NCBI RefSeq assembly: GCF_964019385.1
Contig: NC_088649.1
Location: 25,330,017-25,394,016, forward strand
Direction of reading: 5' to 3'
Source of the DNA: Sycon ciliatum
Taxonomy: Eukaryota; Porifera; Calcarea; Leucosolenida; Sycettidae
Length of the DNA: 64,000 nt
Shown: positions 20,607 to 30,728 of the stretch, in pieces
How the letters are laid out: each line of letters opens with the position of its first letter
How positions within the stretch are numbered: the stretch's first letter is position 1
The notes under the pieces: generated by a model
Told to the model about the DNA's origin: nothing
The model's input: the letters and a program-made list of their open reading frames with translations, nothing else
The model's database searches: none
Translations under genes and position numbers: made by a program

Positions 20607-21042
20607 TATTAGCTCTATACAATGTGATGAATCTGGAAAGGCGATTGTCTTCCTTTGATTATTGGGCTAAATTGGTCTAATGTGAACGTACATGTATACC
20701 ACCCAATGAACACCCAACCGGGGATGTTCACACCCACTGGGTTATGGACACGTGCATACTTTAGTGTTTTGTATTTAAAAAGCCTGTCTTGTATAGTCAA
20801 TAGAAGCCTGGTTTCCATGCTGACATACAAATAAATACCTGGTTGAAGTATAAGCCTGATACACAATTACAGTGTGTTCACTGAGACCCTTGTGCGTTCT
20901 TGCCTCCGAGAGACTGCGGCCCGCTACAAATTGGTGGCAGCGGTAAATTCATTTTGTTTCAATCTATACCTAACTTTGTTACTTTACACGTTCCTCAGAC
21001 CCCCATGGCTCAACCTGCTGCAGCTCCGTACGACGAATCAAG

Positions 21043-21417
21043 ATGAGAACCATGTTTCTTGCCTTCCTGGGCTTGGCCCTGCTTATTAGCCTGCAGCACA
21101 GTCAGGGTGCTAGCATGGATAACCCTTCTCGCCGCACGGCACTCACTGGAGACTCCGATGGCGATTCCAAGCGACCCGCTACCTACATGTATACTACCGG
21201 TGGTGATGGCGAAGCTGATGAGAACGACGACATGCAGGCTGCTGACCAAGACAAGGAGGGTATTCCCCAAGACCTCCAGCGTTTGATTTTCGCCGACACG
21301 CAGTTGGCTGACGGCCGAACCCTGAGTGACTACCACGTTCAACAGGAGTCCACTATTCACTTGGTACTTCGTCTCCGTGGTGGGATGCAGATTTTCGTCA
21401 ACACTCTTCCTGGCTAG
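21043..21417 (+). CDS. Signal peptide plus ubiquitin-derived protein
   Basis: 124 residues. Residues 1-24 look like a signal peptide ([18 protein letters not shown] core). An acidic Asp/Glu-rich part (about 35-70) follows, then ubiquitin from DKEGIP onward: [30 protein letters not shown], then the start of a second unit ([10 protein letters not shown]) and a stop. The diglycine before MQIF marks a polyubiquitin-type unit border. The first ~27 residues of the first ubiquitin are replaced or badly decayed, and the second unit is cut by the stop. Probably a pseudogenised or captured copy; a secreted ubiquitin-like product is possible but unproven. Confidence 0.7.
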   Translation: MRTMFLAFLGLALLISLQHSQGASMDNPSRRTALTGDSDGDSKRPATYMYTTGGDGEADENDDMQAADQDKEGIPQDLQRLIFADTQLADGRTLSDYHVQQESTIHLVLRLRGGMQIFVNTLPG

Positions 21418-21597
21418 ACCATCACTCTTTACGTCGCGCCAAGCGATGCTATCGACAACGTGAAGACCAAAATTCAAGACGAGGAGGGGCGATCTGCCTG
21501 ACGCCGAGCTAGCCGCTCCGAGTGACCGGCTCAACAAAGATGAAGATAAAACCTGGCTCGCCCTCCGCCATAGCTCCAACCGCCGCCGTGGTTATTA
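21418..21597 (+). pseudogene. Decayed second ubiquitin unit
   Basis: After the stop the same frame continues TITLYVAPSDAIDNVKTKIQ, the ubiquitin segment that follows MQIFVKTLTGK. A frameshift then leads to DLPDAEL ... TWLALR and a stop at 21597. This shows that at least two ubiquitin units were once joined. Confidence 0.65.
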
Positions 21598-22240
21598 ACG
21601 CTGATTCCAGGAATGGCATTTTCTTTCCTGTCTTCCTTCAGTCTCCCTGTTCTCTTCAGTCTTCCTTTTTGCGAGTGTGTGAATCCCGTTTAGTTTGGTA
21701 GGCGTCTGATCATGGTGAGCCACGGCTTACCCAGCTAACGTGGGACAATGTGTGTGACAACGCCCCTTATAGTTATAGTGTATTCAGTTCGGTTTTTGAA
21801 CTGCGATGTTCCTGGCGGGTTGTGCCAGCGATGTGCAGCAAGAGTGCTGTGGTTTTTCAGGTCCTACTTGGAGGACGTTTCTTTACCCCTTTGACCCCGT
21901 GAGATCGTGTGAACCTGGTGTGCTTCTACTTTATGATTTGTTTATCAGTTCATTCTTCTGTCTATTCCCAACGCTATCATTTCCGATATTATTTGCCATA
22001 CTCCGGTTGACGCTCTCCCAGTAATTCGCGATCTACTATAATGTTCACGACTCCATACGAGAGCGTACCTGTATTATATTATTCAAGTCATCCGTCCATT
22101 CTGCCTATCTCTTATCGTCGAGTTTATTCCGACGCGACCATGCATGCCGCCAGTTTCTTGTAAATAACAGCCAGTTGTTGGTGTCCAGCTATCACCGAGT
22201 ATTCGAATCACGAGGACGTGATTGTATTTGAGAGGGGAGG

Positions 22241-22953
22241 TGTAGCGTATAGCGTATCCCCGTACGTTAGCATATCCCCGTACGTTACTGTATTCCCGTA
22301 CGTTAGCATATTCCCGTACTGTATCCCCATACGTTAGCGTATCCCCGTACATTAGCGTACGGAGTCTGCCTTTGCATAAAAGCTGCTGCTCACGATTATT
22401 TTATTGCCAGTAAGGCTGTGTTTACATGAGAAATTTCAACCCGGGTCGAGTTCAGCCCGGGTTGAAAGTCTGTACGATAGACAAAAGAGGTGAGCGTTTA
22501 CATGAAGACAGTTGACCCGGGTCAAATACTGATATGCCGCCAAAAGTCCACTTCTACAGTCCTGTATGATCACGTGAATCCGTTCGCGCGAAATTTGCAT
22601 CTGCAGTGCCGTTCAAACCTGGCGCGAGATACGCACAGAGGTACGTTTGTACGATTTTCTTGACCCGGGTTGATTTCAACCCGGGGCGAAATTTCAACCC
22701 GGGTCAAGCGCAATGCGTCATGTAAACGCGCAATTCATTTTATGCACATGGCGGGTTGAAATCTGACCCGGGTCGAACTCAACCCGGGTTGAAACGCCTC
22801 ATGTAAACGCCGCCTAAGTTAATTTAGTAGCCAGTTAGTTAATTTAGTTGCCAGTTAGTTAATTTCGTTGCCAGTACATTTCAATTGCCAATTACAGTGT
22901 GTTCACTGAGACCCTTGTGCGTTCTTGCCTCCGAGAGACTGCGGCCCGCTACA
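22241..22953 (+). repeat. 3' LTR with U3 minisatellite, split by a MITE
   Basis: TGTAGCG ... CGCTACA with an 18-19-bp repeat (ATCCCCGTACGTTAGC type, six copies, 22253-22370), a TATA-like GCATAAAAG (22373-22381), and a second short repeat (GCCAGTTAGTTAATTT, 22402-22880) interrupted by the MITE. About 310 bp without the MITE. Confidence 0.6.
22414..22814. mobile_element. MITE, PIF/Harbinger-like (TAA target), ACATGAG family
   Basis: Ends GGCTGTGTTTACATGAG and, inverted, GGCGGCGTTTACATGAG, flanked by TAA (22411-22413 and 22815-22817). The interior carries repeated CAACCCGGGTTGA palindromic words. Related fragments lie at 27787-27980 and 38965-39023. Confidence 0.75.
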
Positions 22954-23073
22954 CATCCACACCAGATATACATGACTATGCATGTCACAACGCCATTCAA
23001 ACGTATAGAAGTAGAAAACCGTACTTTACCAATAAAGAAAGACACCATTTTATTACATAGAATAAGAATATTA

Positions 23074-23420
23074 TAGTCGTGGATAGTTGCTGCATAACTC
23101 GTTCTCATGTATTTCTTCTCTTTTTTACATTTATAACTGGCTCAGTATCCGAGTTTAAATATAAAGGAAGTGTACAATAATTGCTCGGATACAAATGTAA
23201 AATAGAAGAATACACTCCGGAACGAGTGACGAAGCAACTATCCATGGCTGTAACAAGATAATAAGCAGTCAGAAAGTGCGCTAACAGGGCACAAAACTGA
23301 ATGTCTCAGTAGCCTGTCAGTTGTGTGCCCTGTTATCGCACTTTCTGCCTATTATCTTCTTACAGTCGTGGATAATTGCTTCATAACTCGTTCCCTAGTG
23401 TTTTTCTTCTATTTTACATA
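23074..23420. repeat. Cluster of foldback hairpins
   Basis: 23074-23252 is a foldback (GTCGTGGATAGTTGC against GCAACTATCCATGGC, with an inner GTATCCGAG/CTCGGATAC hairpin). 23255-23359 is a second hairpin with ~42-bp arms (CAGAAAGTGCG, AACAGGGCACA). 23366-23420 repeats the first arm. A half copy of the second hairpin occurs at about 49694-49735. Probably short foldback MITEs. Confidence 0.6.
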
Positions 23421-24445
23421 GAATAATTGCAACAATGTGTCCAGTGCAGAGAATGTGTCGAAAATGAAGGAGTCAGAAAGGATCAAATCTGCTCTTTCAG
23501 AGTTAAAATAAAGTTACAGTCAGAAGACACTGAAGCACATCATACACATACCTAATAAAAAATAAAAATTCGACGGGTTCGCGTACCGGGCAGGTCAAGA
23601 ACAAGGAGTCGTACAACTCCCTGGTCAAGAACCACCTTTCCGCTTCAGTGGGACGCCACCACTCCGTGATCAGGCGTCAGATGTGGGGAGGATAGATTAG
23701 ATCCACCAACCAGAGGCCAAAGGCCTCAATCCCATACACATACCTAAGAATCATATAACTACAATATGAACAAAGCAAATGCTAGGTCCTAACTACACAT
23801 CACTGTCTGAAAGTGAAAGCCTAAGAAAGTGGTGGGATTTAGCCCAATGTAACACACGATAGATGCATTCAAGACTTCTATGGCGTGCTACAATGGTTAC
23901 CAGGTACAACCACGAGAAGGAACCCACCAATTGTACCCATTTTTTGGCGCCAGTTACCATGCAATCCACATCGGAGGAAGGACAAGTAGGCTAAAGGAAA
24001 ACACAAACTACTTTTTGGGCATGCTACAAAGATTAGGTTGAAAGCTCACGACGCACTCATGAAAAGTGATAAAAAAAACCGCACTGGGCAAGGTCAACTT
24101 ACATCAGCTTCTTCCGCTCCTTGCTGAACGGAGTCTGCCGAAACTACCACACCATCCACATCGGAGGAAGGACAAGTCGGCTAAAGGGAAAAAACAAACA
24201 ACAACCTACTTTTGGGCATGCTACAAAGACTACTGTAAAAGCCATTATTCTAACGAGGCGCATATATAACGATTTCCCAAAAAATTACTGGTTTACGTTT
24301 ACCAAAGGCAACGATTCTCACTTACTCTCAACGCTCAATAGGACAGTATAATTATTATGTATCGATTTCTGTATAACGATTTCTATTTTAGCGACAGATT
24401 TCTCCTCGTTAACTCGTTAGAGTTTTTATTAATATTATTATTATT
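23421..24445. other. Unassigned stretch with a duplicated ~70-bp block
   Basis: ATCCACATCGGAGGAAGGAC with following sequence occurs at about 23963-24030 and 24154-24227. No gene or RNA was recognised in the rest. Confidence 0.45.
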
Positions 24446-25145
24446 AAGAGCAACAGCAATGAAATTTACAAGTGTGAATTTTAACAATCAAAGGGAGAAA
24501 TGAACAAAGGAGAAAGGAAGGAAAGACAACGTGATAACACATAACAGCAGTACATTACACCTAGACCATTAACGGCCAAGCTGGGTCGCACTAAACACGA
24601 CACGTTACTTGAACAATTTCAACCCAATTATACTATCTTTCTTTACACACAAATTAGGCTTATACAGACACTGAGCCTGTCAGTGTGTCGGAGTCAGTGA
24701 GTCGAAGTCAGTGAGTCGGAGAGCAGTGCCGGTGAGAGTGCCGGTGAGAGTGTTAGTGTTGTGCGTAGGTTTCGTGGTAGCAAGTCTTCAGTGTACAATC
24801 ATCTGCTAGCTAGTCCTGATTGTTGTAATTTGTATTCCGACTCTTCGTTCACTGTATTGTGCCGTGGTAGTCATGGTTATGGACTACAGTTAAAAGTGTT
24901 GGAAGCTATCTTTCAGCGTCTGTATAAGCCAAATTTGTGTGCACAGAAAGATAGTATAATTGGGTTGAAATTGTTCAAGTAACGTGTCGTGTTTAGTGCG
25001 GCCAAGCTTGGCCATTAATGTTCTAGGTGTAATGTACTGCTGTTATGTGTTATCAAGTTGTCTTTCCTTCCTTTCTCCTTTGTTCATTTCTCGCTTTGAT
25101 TTTTAAAACTCACACTTGTAAATTTCACTGCTGTTGCTCTTAGTG
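24446..25145. repeat. Inverted repeat of a retroelement 3' end (225-bp arms)
   Basis: 24446-24670 is an inverted copy of 24919-25145. The right arm is the 3' end of the retroelement ORF at 24735-24982 plus 3' UTR; the left arm is a shorter piece of the same end in opposite orientation. Penelope-like elements often insert as a unit plus an adjoining partial inverted copy. Confidence 0.6.
24735..24982 (+). pseudogene. Retroelement C-terminal tail (GIY-YIG-like end)
   Basis: RRFRGSKSSVYNHLLASP, CCNLYSDSSFTVLCRGSHGY, then LEAIFQRLYKPNLCAQKDS and LKLF before the stop. The pattern Glu-Ala-x-Phe ... Lys-Pro-x-Leu-Cys-x-Gln-Lys ... Leu-Lys-Leu-Phe resembles tails of reverse-transcriptase proteins with a GIY-YIG end. 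Only the tail is present. Confidence 0.4.
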
Positions 25146-25298
25146 TTATTTCTCTAACTTAGATTTTCTATAATAGTTCAATTATTAACAAATGGTTTGC
25201 TCCCCACACCGGAGCTCGCGCTATTCCGCCGACTTTATTTGACACTTGAGTTCAATTATTATTATTACTACGAAGTAGTGGTTGCGACTTCGGCGATG

Positions 25299-25783
25299 AT
25301 TTGTAAGAAAGGGTTTGCTCCCCACACTGGAGCTTGCGCTATTCCGCCGACTTTACTTGACACTTGACTGACTCACGACTGCCATCCAGAGCACACGGGA
25401 AGTCCATCGAACCTTCGACTCGGCAAACCTGAAAGAAAGCACCACTCCCTGCTCAATACACAGTGTTTCGGGGAATTTACCCCACATCAGTTGAGCTTCA
25501 GTAGGCTGAGGAAGATTTTGCCTGAAGAGCACCACTTATATATATAGTGCTCTCCAGCCACAAACATCACCAGGGATACAAACGTACAGAGACGCTCCGT
25601 TTCCAGTGCCACAAACACCTCGTGAACACCAGATAGCAGCGTGAGTCAGTGTCGCTCCTGGACCGTGAGAACGGATGGACTTCTCGTGTGCCCTGGATGG
25701 CAGTCGTGAGTCATTCAAGTGTCAAGTAAAGTCGGCGGAATAGCGCGAGCTCCAGTGTGGGGAGCAAACCCTTTCTTACAAAT
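25299..25783. mobile_element. MITE with ~105-bp TIRs (ATTTGTAAGAAAGGG)
   Basis: The TIRs include GGGTTTGCTCCCCACACTGG, GCCGACTTTACTTGACACTTG and GACTGCCATCCAG. A partial end copy lies at about 25195-25256. The interior has a TATATATA stretch and no convincing ORF. No clear target duplication. Confidence 0.65.
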
Positions 25784-26256
25784 TACTATTATTATTGCAA
25801 ATAACGCTGAATACATGTATGCACCACTATTCTACTTATAAACTACAGCCGAAAACTACGAAGTCGAAAGCTACACAAGTCGAACGCATTGGGCACATAC
25901 AGGTAATTGGCAAAAAAGGCCAGATAGAGAACAGTACTTGCGTGCCATAACGGCAGAACGAACAGGACAGACTCAAAACACTCCAACACTCTGCAGCAAG
26001 ATAACACTGGCAAACCGTGATCCAATTCACACAGCGCTGGAGAAACTTTGCTACCGTCAATGTATCCATACTGACCTCCTGAAAATGCCAGGAAATGTTA
26101 AATTTTGAATTTTCCTTTGTTCAAGCACTGCACTTGCAGGCAAATGAAACGTCATCAAAAAGTGTGGAGCACGACCGCGGTACCGCGAATGGTGAGTGTC
26201 AGTGGAACCGCGCTCCTCCGCTGCATGTACTGCGGAGCCGCAGTGGAACCCCGGCC
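25784..26256. other. No gene recognised
   Basis: Short frames on both strands have no recognisable family. A GC-rich ACCGCGGTACCGCGAAT part near 26170-26250 precedes the MITE chain. Confidence 0.4.
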
Positions 26257-26259
26257 TTA

Positions 26260-27034
26260 GGGTTGGTTCACATAAGCAAAATCGGCGCCGCAAGACATCG
26301 GCGGCGAGCCAGCTCCCGATCCGTTACGCATACGGTTCGAGTACCAAATCTACTGCAAAGTAGTACAGAATGTGCCCAAATGCTACGACAGGTTTGCCAA
26401 TCGAAGCTTGAATTCTTTGTTTCTTCAGTAGTTCAAGGTCTTTCGGTGATGGCCACTCGATGCTACTTTTACTGGAGATCATGAAAATACTTCTACACAT
26501 TTTATTGCAGTCTAGTAAGCGATTGTGTCGAAATTATGCTTGCAAACGTTGGTGAAGTCACAAGAACTTGCCAATGTATCCATCATATTTTCTATTTGTT
26601 TCAATTGTATTTGTCTCAGAAGTTGCACAATGGTCAAGCAGATCATCTGAGAAGGACGGGCTGGTATGCTGACTTATTTGCCACCTTGAAGCGACTACAA
26701 GAATGGCGAACGGACCTCCTCTCTAGCTTCAATTTAGGAAAATTTAGGACAAGTGTTGGTTTGATATTTTGACAAAGTCTGGCTCCCGGCAGCCGGCGAT
26801 CACCAGCGCAAACGGTTCACAAACCACTTTTGGTCAAAATTGTTCGGGATCGGCGCCGGGGCAGATCGCAAGAGTTGGGCACTGTCCAACTTTGCCGGCG
26901 GTCCCTTGCGATATTTTACCGTATGATTTTGTTACGACTGCACTGGTTCACACAATCGCAATGCGCCGGGAGAGGTTGCAAGAAGCCCACCGCCGGTGAC
27001 TCCCGGCGCGTACCGGCGATATGTGAACCAACCC
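26260..27034. mobile_element. MITE 1 of a chain, TWA target (GGGTTGGTTCACATA ends)
   Basis: Ends GGGTTGGTTCACATA and TATGTGAACCAACCC, flanked by TTA (26257-26259) and TAA (27035-27037). GGCGCCG and CGGCG words are frequent near the ends. No transposase seen. Confidence 0.7.
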
Positions 27035-27037
27035 TAA

Positions 27038-27471
27038 AGCGGGATTCACAGAAGCTTTTTTGCGATGCGACACGCGATGCGACAGGCGCGAAACCGGGAA
27101 AACCCCAAATCGCAGCCATGTCGCACCCCACGCAACTGACGCAACTGGGCCATCGCATGCCATCGCAGAAGTTGAGCTTGGCTCAACTTTTGCGATGCGA
27201 TGCGATGCGACAAGCGATTTGGTGTACGATTTTGACCTTTTCTACAGCAAAGTTGTACAAAGGTGCAAGAGTTGCCTTTAAATTTTTACAAGTTGTGTCA
27301 AACCGCGCGAATATCATGGTGACGTACCCAAATCAGCAAAACTTTGTCGCATCGCTGACTTCTTCTGTTAATGGTATTTCGCGAGTTCGCATCGCACGCA
27401 TCCATCGCAGATCGCGTCGCATCGCGTGTCGCATCGCAAAAAAGCTTCTGTGAATCCCGCTTGAAGGCCGA
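27038..27471. mobile_element. MITE 2 of the chain (AGCGGGATTCACAGAAG ends)
   Basis: Same family as 5587-5982, with GCGATGCGAC arrays at both ends. The left TAA (27035-27037) is shared with MITE 1; the right flank is TGA (27472-27474), a one-base variant of TAA. Confidence 0.75.
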
Positions 27472-27474
27472 TTC

Positions 27475-27783
27475 ACAATACAACTTTCTGCGATGCGACA
27501 CGCGAGTTGCGACAAGAAACTGCCTGTCGCGAGCTGTCGCAAGCTGTCGCAATGCACCTGTCGCAGAAGTTGAAGAAAGATCAACTTTTGCGACATGCGA
27601 CATACACAAATGGAGTACAGTTTCGACCCTGGGTGCACGTGTAGTGTATGTGCATAGTACTACTTGTGCATGAGGATGTCGCAAACATGAAGAATATTGT
27701 GAACCGTGTGTCGCTGTCGCAGCTCGTCGCATGTGTCGCAAGTCGCATGTCGCGTCGAAGAAAGTTGTATTGTGAATGGGCCT
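27475..27783. mobile_element. MITE 3 of the chain (AGGCCCATTCACAATACAAC ends)
   Basis: Inverted ends AGGCCGATTCACAATACAAC and AGGCCCATTCACAATACAAC with CGACATGCGAC-type words inside. Flanks TGA (27472-27474) and TAA (27784-27786). Confidence 0.75.
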
Positions 27784-27786
27784 TAA

Positions 27787-27980
27787 GGGTGTGTTAACAT
27801 GAGAATTTTCAACCCGGGTTGAAAGTCTGTACAGTCGTATATGGTGGAAAATTAGGTGCGTGCTTACATGTATATGAAGTGAGTTAATCCGGGGCAATTA
27901 CTGTACTGATATGCCAACAGAAGCCTTGTCAATTGTGGTCAGTTTTGTGTGTGGTTCTTCATGAAGACGGTTGAAAGTAA
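27787..27980. mobile_element. MITE 4 of the chain, truncated (ACATGAG family)
   Basis: Starts GGGTGTGTTAACATGAG right after TAA and follows 22414-22560 (CAACCCGGGTTGAAAGTCTG, ACTGATATGCC). The right end is missing. Confidence 0.6.
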
Positions 27981-28095
27981 TAATAATTAAATGCGGTGCA
28001 CTAACTCCCTTACTTACACCACACACTACCATCCTTTCGACTTTCACTGATTTGAGACTGAAAATAAATAAATCCAAGTAATATTAGTTACTCAC

Positions 28096-28369
28096 CTCTC
28101 ACAGACCTTCCTCCTCTCTTATCACGGCCAAGGTGACCAGACATATCATGCGAGTGGCATGGATGCAAGATCTCCTTTTGTTGGCCGTCGTCTGTGATCC
28201 ATTGTGGTAGGCCTTCATCTGTTTGGCGAAAAAGGACCCCACGATCCAAGGCGAAGTTGACTGCAAAGCGTTTTATTGCTCTACGCCTCTTCGCGTCTGC
28301 AGGAAACGAGGCAGGCGTTTGCAAGCAACGCTTGCAAGACTTCGTCGTAACACGCCCCATTACCACCAA
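28096..28369 (-). CDS. Integrase zinc-binding (H2C2)-like exon
   Basis: RGVLFRQTDEGLPQ, then a part ending HSHDMSGHLGRDK: the start of the HHCC zinc-binding domain of Ty3/Gypsy-type integrases and of host genes derived from them. The frame reaches AGAG followed by GTGAGTAA (28088-28095 on the plus strand), a near-perfect splice donor, so it may be one exon of a spliced integrase-derived gene. The second part of the HHCC motif would be in the next exon and was not found. The start at 28369 is only the first Met. Confidence 0.45.
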
Positions 28370-28469
28370 GAGAAGACATCTTCAGGACGTTTTTTTTTTC
28401 TACAAAATCCACATATCTCCAGTTTTGAAGAAAAAAAACCGAAAGCACAACTCATGATTGGGAACTGAT

Positions 28470-28715
28470 TTCGCGGATGCATATCGATCCGCGAAAACGG
28501 TCCATAGATGCAGGAAATGTGTGGAACCGTTTCCGCGGAGGAACCGTTTTCGCGGTGAGACCCCATCCGCGAAAACGGTTCCAAGAGGGCCATAGATGCA
28601 GGAAATGTGTGGAAGAACCGTTTTCGCGGAGGAACTGTTTTCGCGGCTAGGGTTCCAGGGGGTGACCGATGTATGCCTAGAACCATTTTCGCGGAGGAAC
28701 CGTTTTCGCGTTTAC
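28470..28715. repeat. Array of the 16-bp motif CCGCGAAAACGGTTCC, third locus
   Basis: About eight copies in both orientations, plus a duplicated CATAGATGCAGGAAATGTGTGG block. The right part is the inverted counterpart of 9827-9900. Frames across it are repeat-derived. Confidence 0.65.
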
Positions 28716-28828
28716 ACAGGACATGTCGTCGACAGCACAGAGTCAGCAGATCCACGTTTCAAACGACCCACGTGCCCTTTGCTAGGTTACGACCAATCAG
28801 CAGCCTCGGAGAGCGGGCTTTGATATTC

Positions 28829-28920
28829 CATCAAAGCCCGCTGTCATTGACAACCTGTACGAGAAAACCATCAAAGCCCGCTGCCATTGGCAACTGTACG
28901 ATAAAACCATCAAAGCCCTG
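28829..28920 (+). repeat. Direct repeat, 39-bp period, 2.4 copies
   Basis: CATCAAAGCCCGCTG plus CATTG-CAAC-TGTACGA, at 28829, 28868 and 28907. The word CAAAGCCC also builds the palindrome at 29382-29504. Confidence 0.6.
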
Positions 28921-29381
28921 ATCATGCCCAATCTCAGTCTTTTCAAGGTGATTTGGCTATAAGAACAAGAAACCGATAGGGGTGGTGGCCGGGGATGCGG
29001 TGGCTCTCAACTAACTTGTGGAGTTGGAAATCTAGCTCCAGCACCGCAGAACTCTCAGCAGTATGCAGCGTGAGCAAGGCGTGTATGGTCGAAGTGAAAA
29101 TACTTCCGTGACACTTCAGCCACGGCTACAGTGTAGCTGGCTCTTGACAAGTAGTCCTGAGAAATTTCTCACGAAACAGGTTTTTCGTCCACTGACATTA
29201 CTTTCCCTTTGCTGTAATCTCTGTGTGAAACTTACGGGACGAAAACGACATGCACTTTAGACTTCAGGCTGCTCTGAAATCCCAAACGAAAGGCCGACAA
29301 AGTCCACACTCGAGATCACCCAAAGAATAAAGCGAGTTTGATTCAAAATCAAAAAAATGTTGGGGATCGTCTGAAGCATAT

Positions 29382-29504
29382 TCAAGCGAGGTCCAGTCGG
29401 CTTGATGACTGATCAAAGCCCTCGGGCCCAGCCCTTGGGCCTACGGCCCTCGGGCTGGACCCTTGGGCTTTGATCAGCCATCAAGCCCTCTGTACCTCGC
29501 TTGA
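29382..29504. repeat. 123-bp GC-rich palindrome
   Basis: Runs from TCAAGCGAGGT to ACCTCGCTTGA and contains GATCAAAGCCC / GGGCTTTGATC and GGGCCCAGCCC / GGGCTGGACCC. It could extrude a long hairpin or cruciform. Possibly a short foldback element. Confidence 0.65.
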
Positions 29505-30728
29505 TTATCTACTTGTAGGCTGCAGACCCGGCAGACGTTTCGATCAGCCCGCCTGGTGGTGAGATTTTGGACCCGGGAGTACTAAAATACTGCTCGCATC
29601 CCAGCAAGAGTACATAACCCCCCAAGAGTGTACAACGCCTAATTTAGAAAAGCGATCCTGTCAGCTTTTCTATTATTGTGTTCACATGGCAGAAAAAACG
29701 ACATCGCTATGCTACGTAAGTTTCTACGTAAGGTGCTCGGTATTTCACTTAGGCTACGTAAGTCTCTACGTAAGGTGCTCGGTATTAGATCTACCAACGC
29801 ATGGTAGCCGTGTGCTAGTGCACTTGCGTGGCAGACATTGCGTTCAGTGCATGCAGTCCGCGGATCCGTGTTCGGATGTGCATGCGCGAGGAACTTCCTT
29901 CTTTGGAACTGCTTCTTGCATGAGCTGTTTCGGATATTTCGTCTCATGGCCTGGCTTATTTCGTTTCGGCGCTGCTGAGACCTCCTTTCGCGGAATATTA
30001 CTCAATGACAGGTGAGTTGACCAGTTTCCTTTGATTCATTTGCTTGTGTTGACTCTTTCATTTACGAAAAGTGTGCTGATTTTGGGCGGAATGCAATAAA
30101 TAATGGAAAAGCTGACAGGATCTCTTTTCCAAATTTAGCTTTTCCGCTGCCGAGGCCTCCTTTTACGGAATAATCGATGACAGGTGATCTCTGAGTTGAC
30201 CGGTTTCCTTCGATTCATTTGCTTATGCTCACCCTTTCATTTACGGAATTGTGTGCTGATTTTATTCGGATTTAGATCCATTTTTATCTCTTTGTCCTTG
30301 TCTACAGTGTGCGAAGAACGCGAGTTCACCTTCTTGACGGTAAGGCTTATGTTAGATGTGTTGTCGAAATACTCATATTCATTGCACATTGGTACCTGAC
30401 AAGTAAGGCACTGGTCAGTGGCATACTATCGTTGGCAGTTCCCAATCTGGAGGGAAAGGTTCAAGGACTCATTGACCGAGTTTGCCAAATAAATTCGCAT
30501 ATCAAGGAAAATCTCCATTGTGGAGAGGTTCAGTAACTTGTTTGCTTCATACGAAACAAGCCAATGGGTGCAGTCTCGTCTCGTGAAAATCTCGTACTTG
30601 TATGATTGGATTTGTTTACTCGAGTCTGGCCTGTTTGATTAGTGAGTACCGCCGAGATTGCACTGCCCCAAATAAAGTTTCGTGCCGCCAAAGCAAGAAT
30701 TACGATCTGCAATCTCTTTGTAGTACCT
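29505..30728. other. No known gene; two locally duplicated blocks
   Basis: CTACGTAAGTTTCTACGTAAGGTGCTCGGTATT-like blocks occur at about 29717 and 29756. GAGGCCTCCTTT ... GACAGGTGA ... GTTGACCGGTTTCCTT occurs at about 29970-30100 and 30155-30270. Frames at 29686-30015 (plus) and 30309-30536 (plus) show no recognised family. ACAGGTGAGTTG at about 30008 looks like a splice donor, but no gene model could be supported. Confidence 0.35.

Larger units (their letters stand above)
20864..22953 (+). mobile_element. LTR-retroelement-like unit carrying a ubiquitin-derived ORF
   Basis: A 65-bp sequence ending in CGGCCCGCTACA occurs at 20864-20928 and 22889-22953. After the first copy comes TGGTGGCAGCGG (from 20932), typical of a Gypsy/BEL primer-binding site. 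Before the second LTR stands a polypurine tract (AGAGGGGAGG, 22231-22240), and that LTR runs TGTAGCG ... CGCTACA. In between are only ~1.3 kb with the ubiquitin-like ORF and no gag or pol. The 5' side lacks the TGTAGCG U3 part, so the unit is chimeric or 5'-rearranged. Confidence 0.5.

Noticed and set aside
21043..21597. Functional polyubiquitin gene
   Set aside because: The first unit lacks a normal N-terminal part, the second is cut by a stop and a frameshift; better seen as a captured or decayed copy.
26095..27453. Plus-strand frames of 129 and 207 residues
   Set aside because: They lie across MITE ends and GCGATGCGAC arrays and have no family features.
28360..28755. 131-residue minus-strand frame
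   Set aside because: Mostly translation of the CCGCGAAAACGGTTCC array (repeated ENGSSAE / PFSRM patterns).
29686..30015. 109-residue Cys/Phe-rich frame as a host exon with GTGAGT end
   Set aside because: No recognised domain, and its start lies in locally duplicated sequence; kept only as a note.
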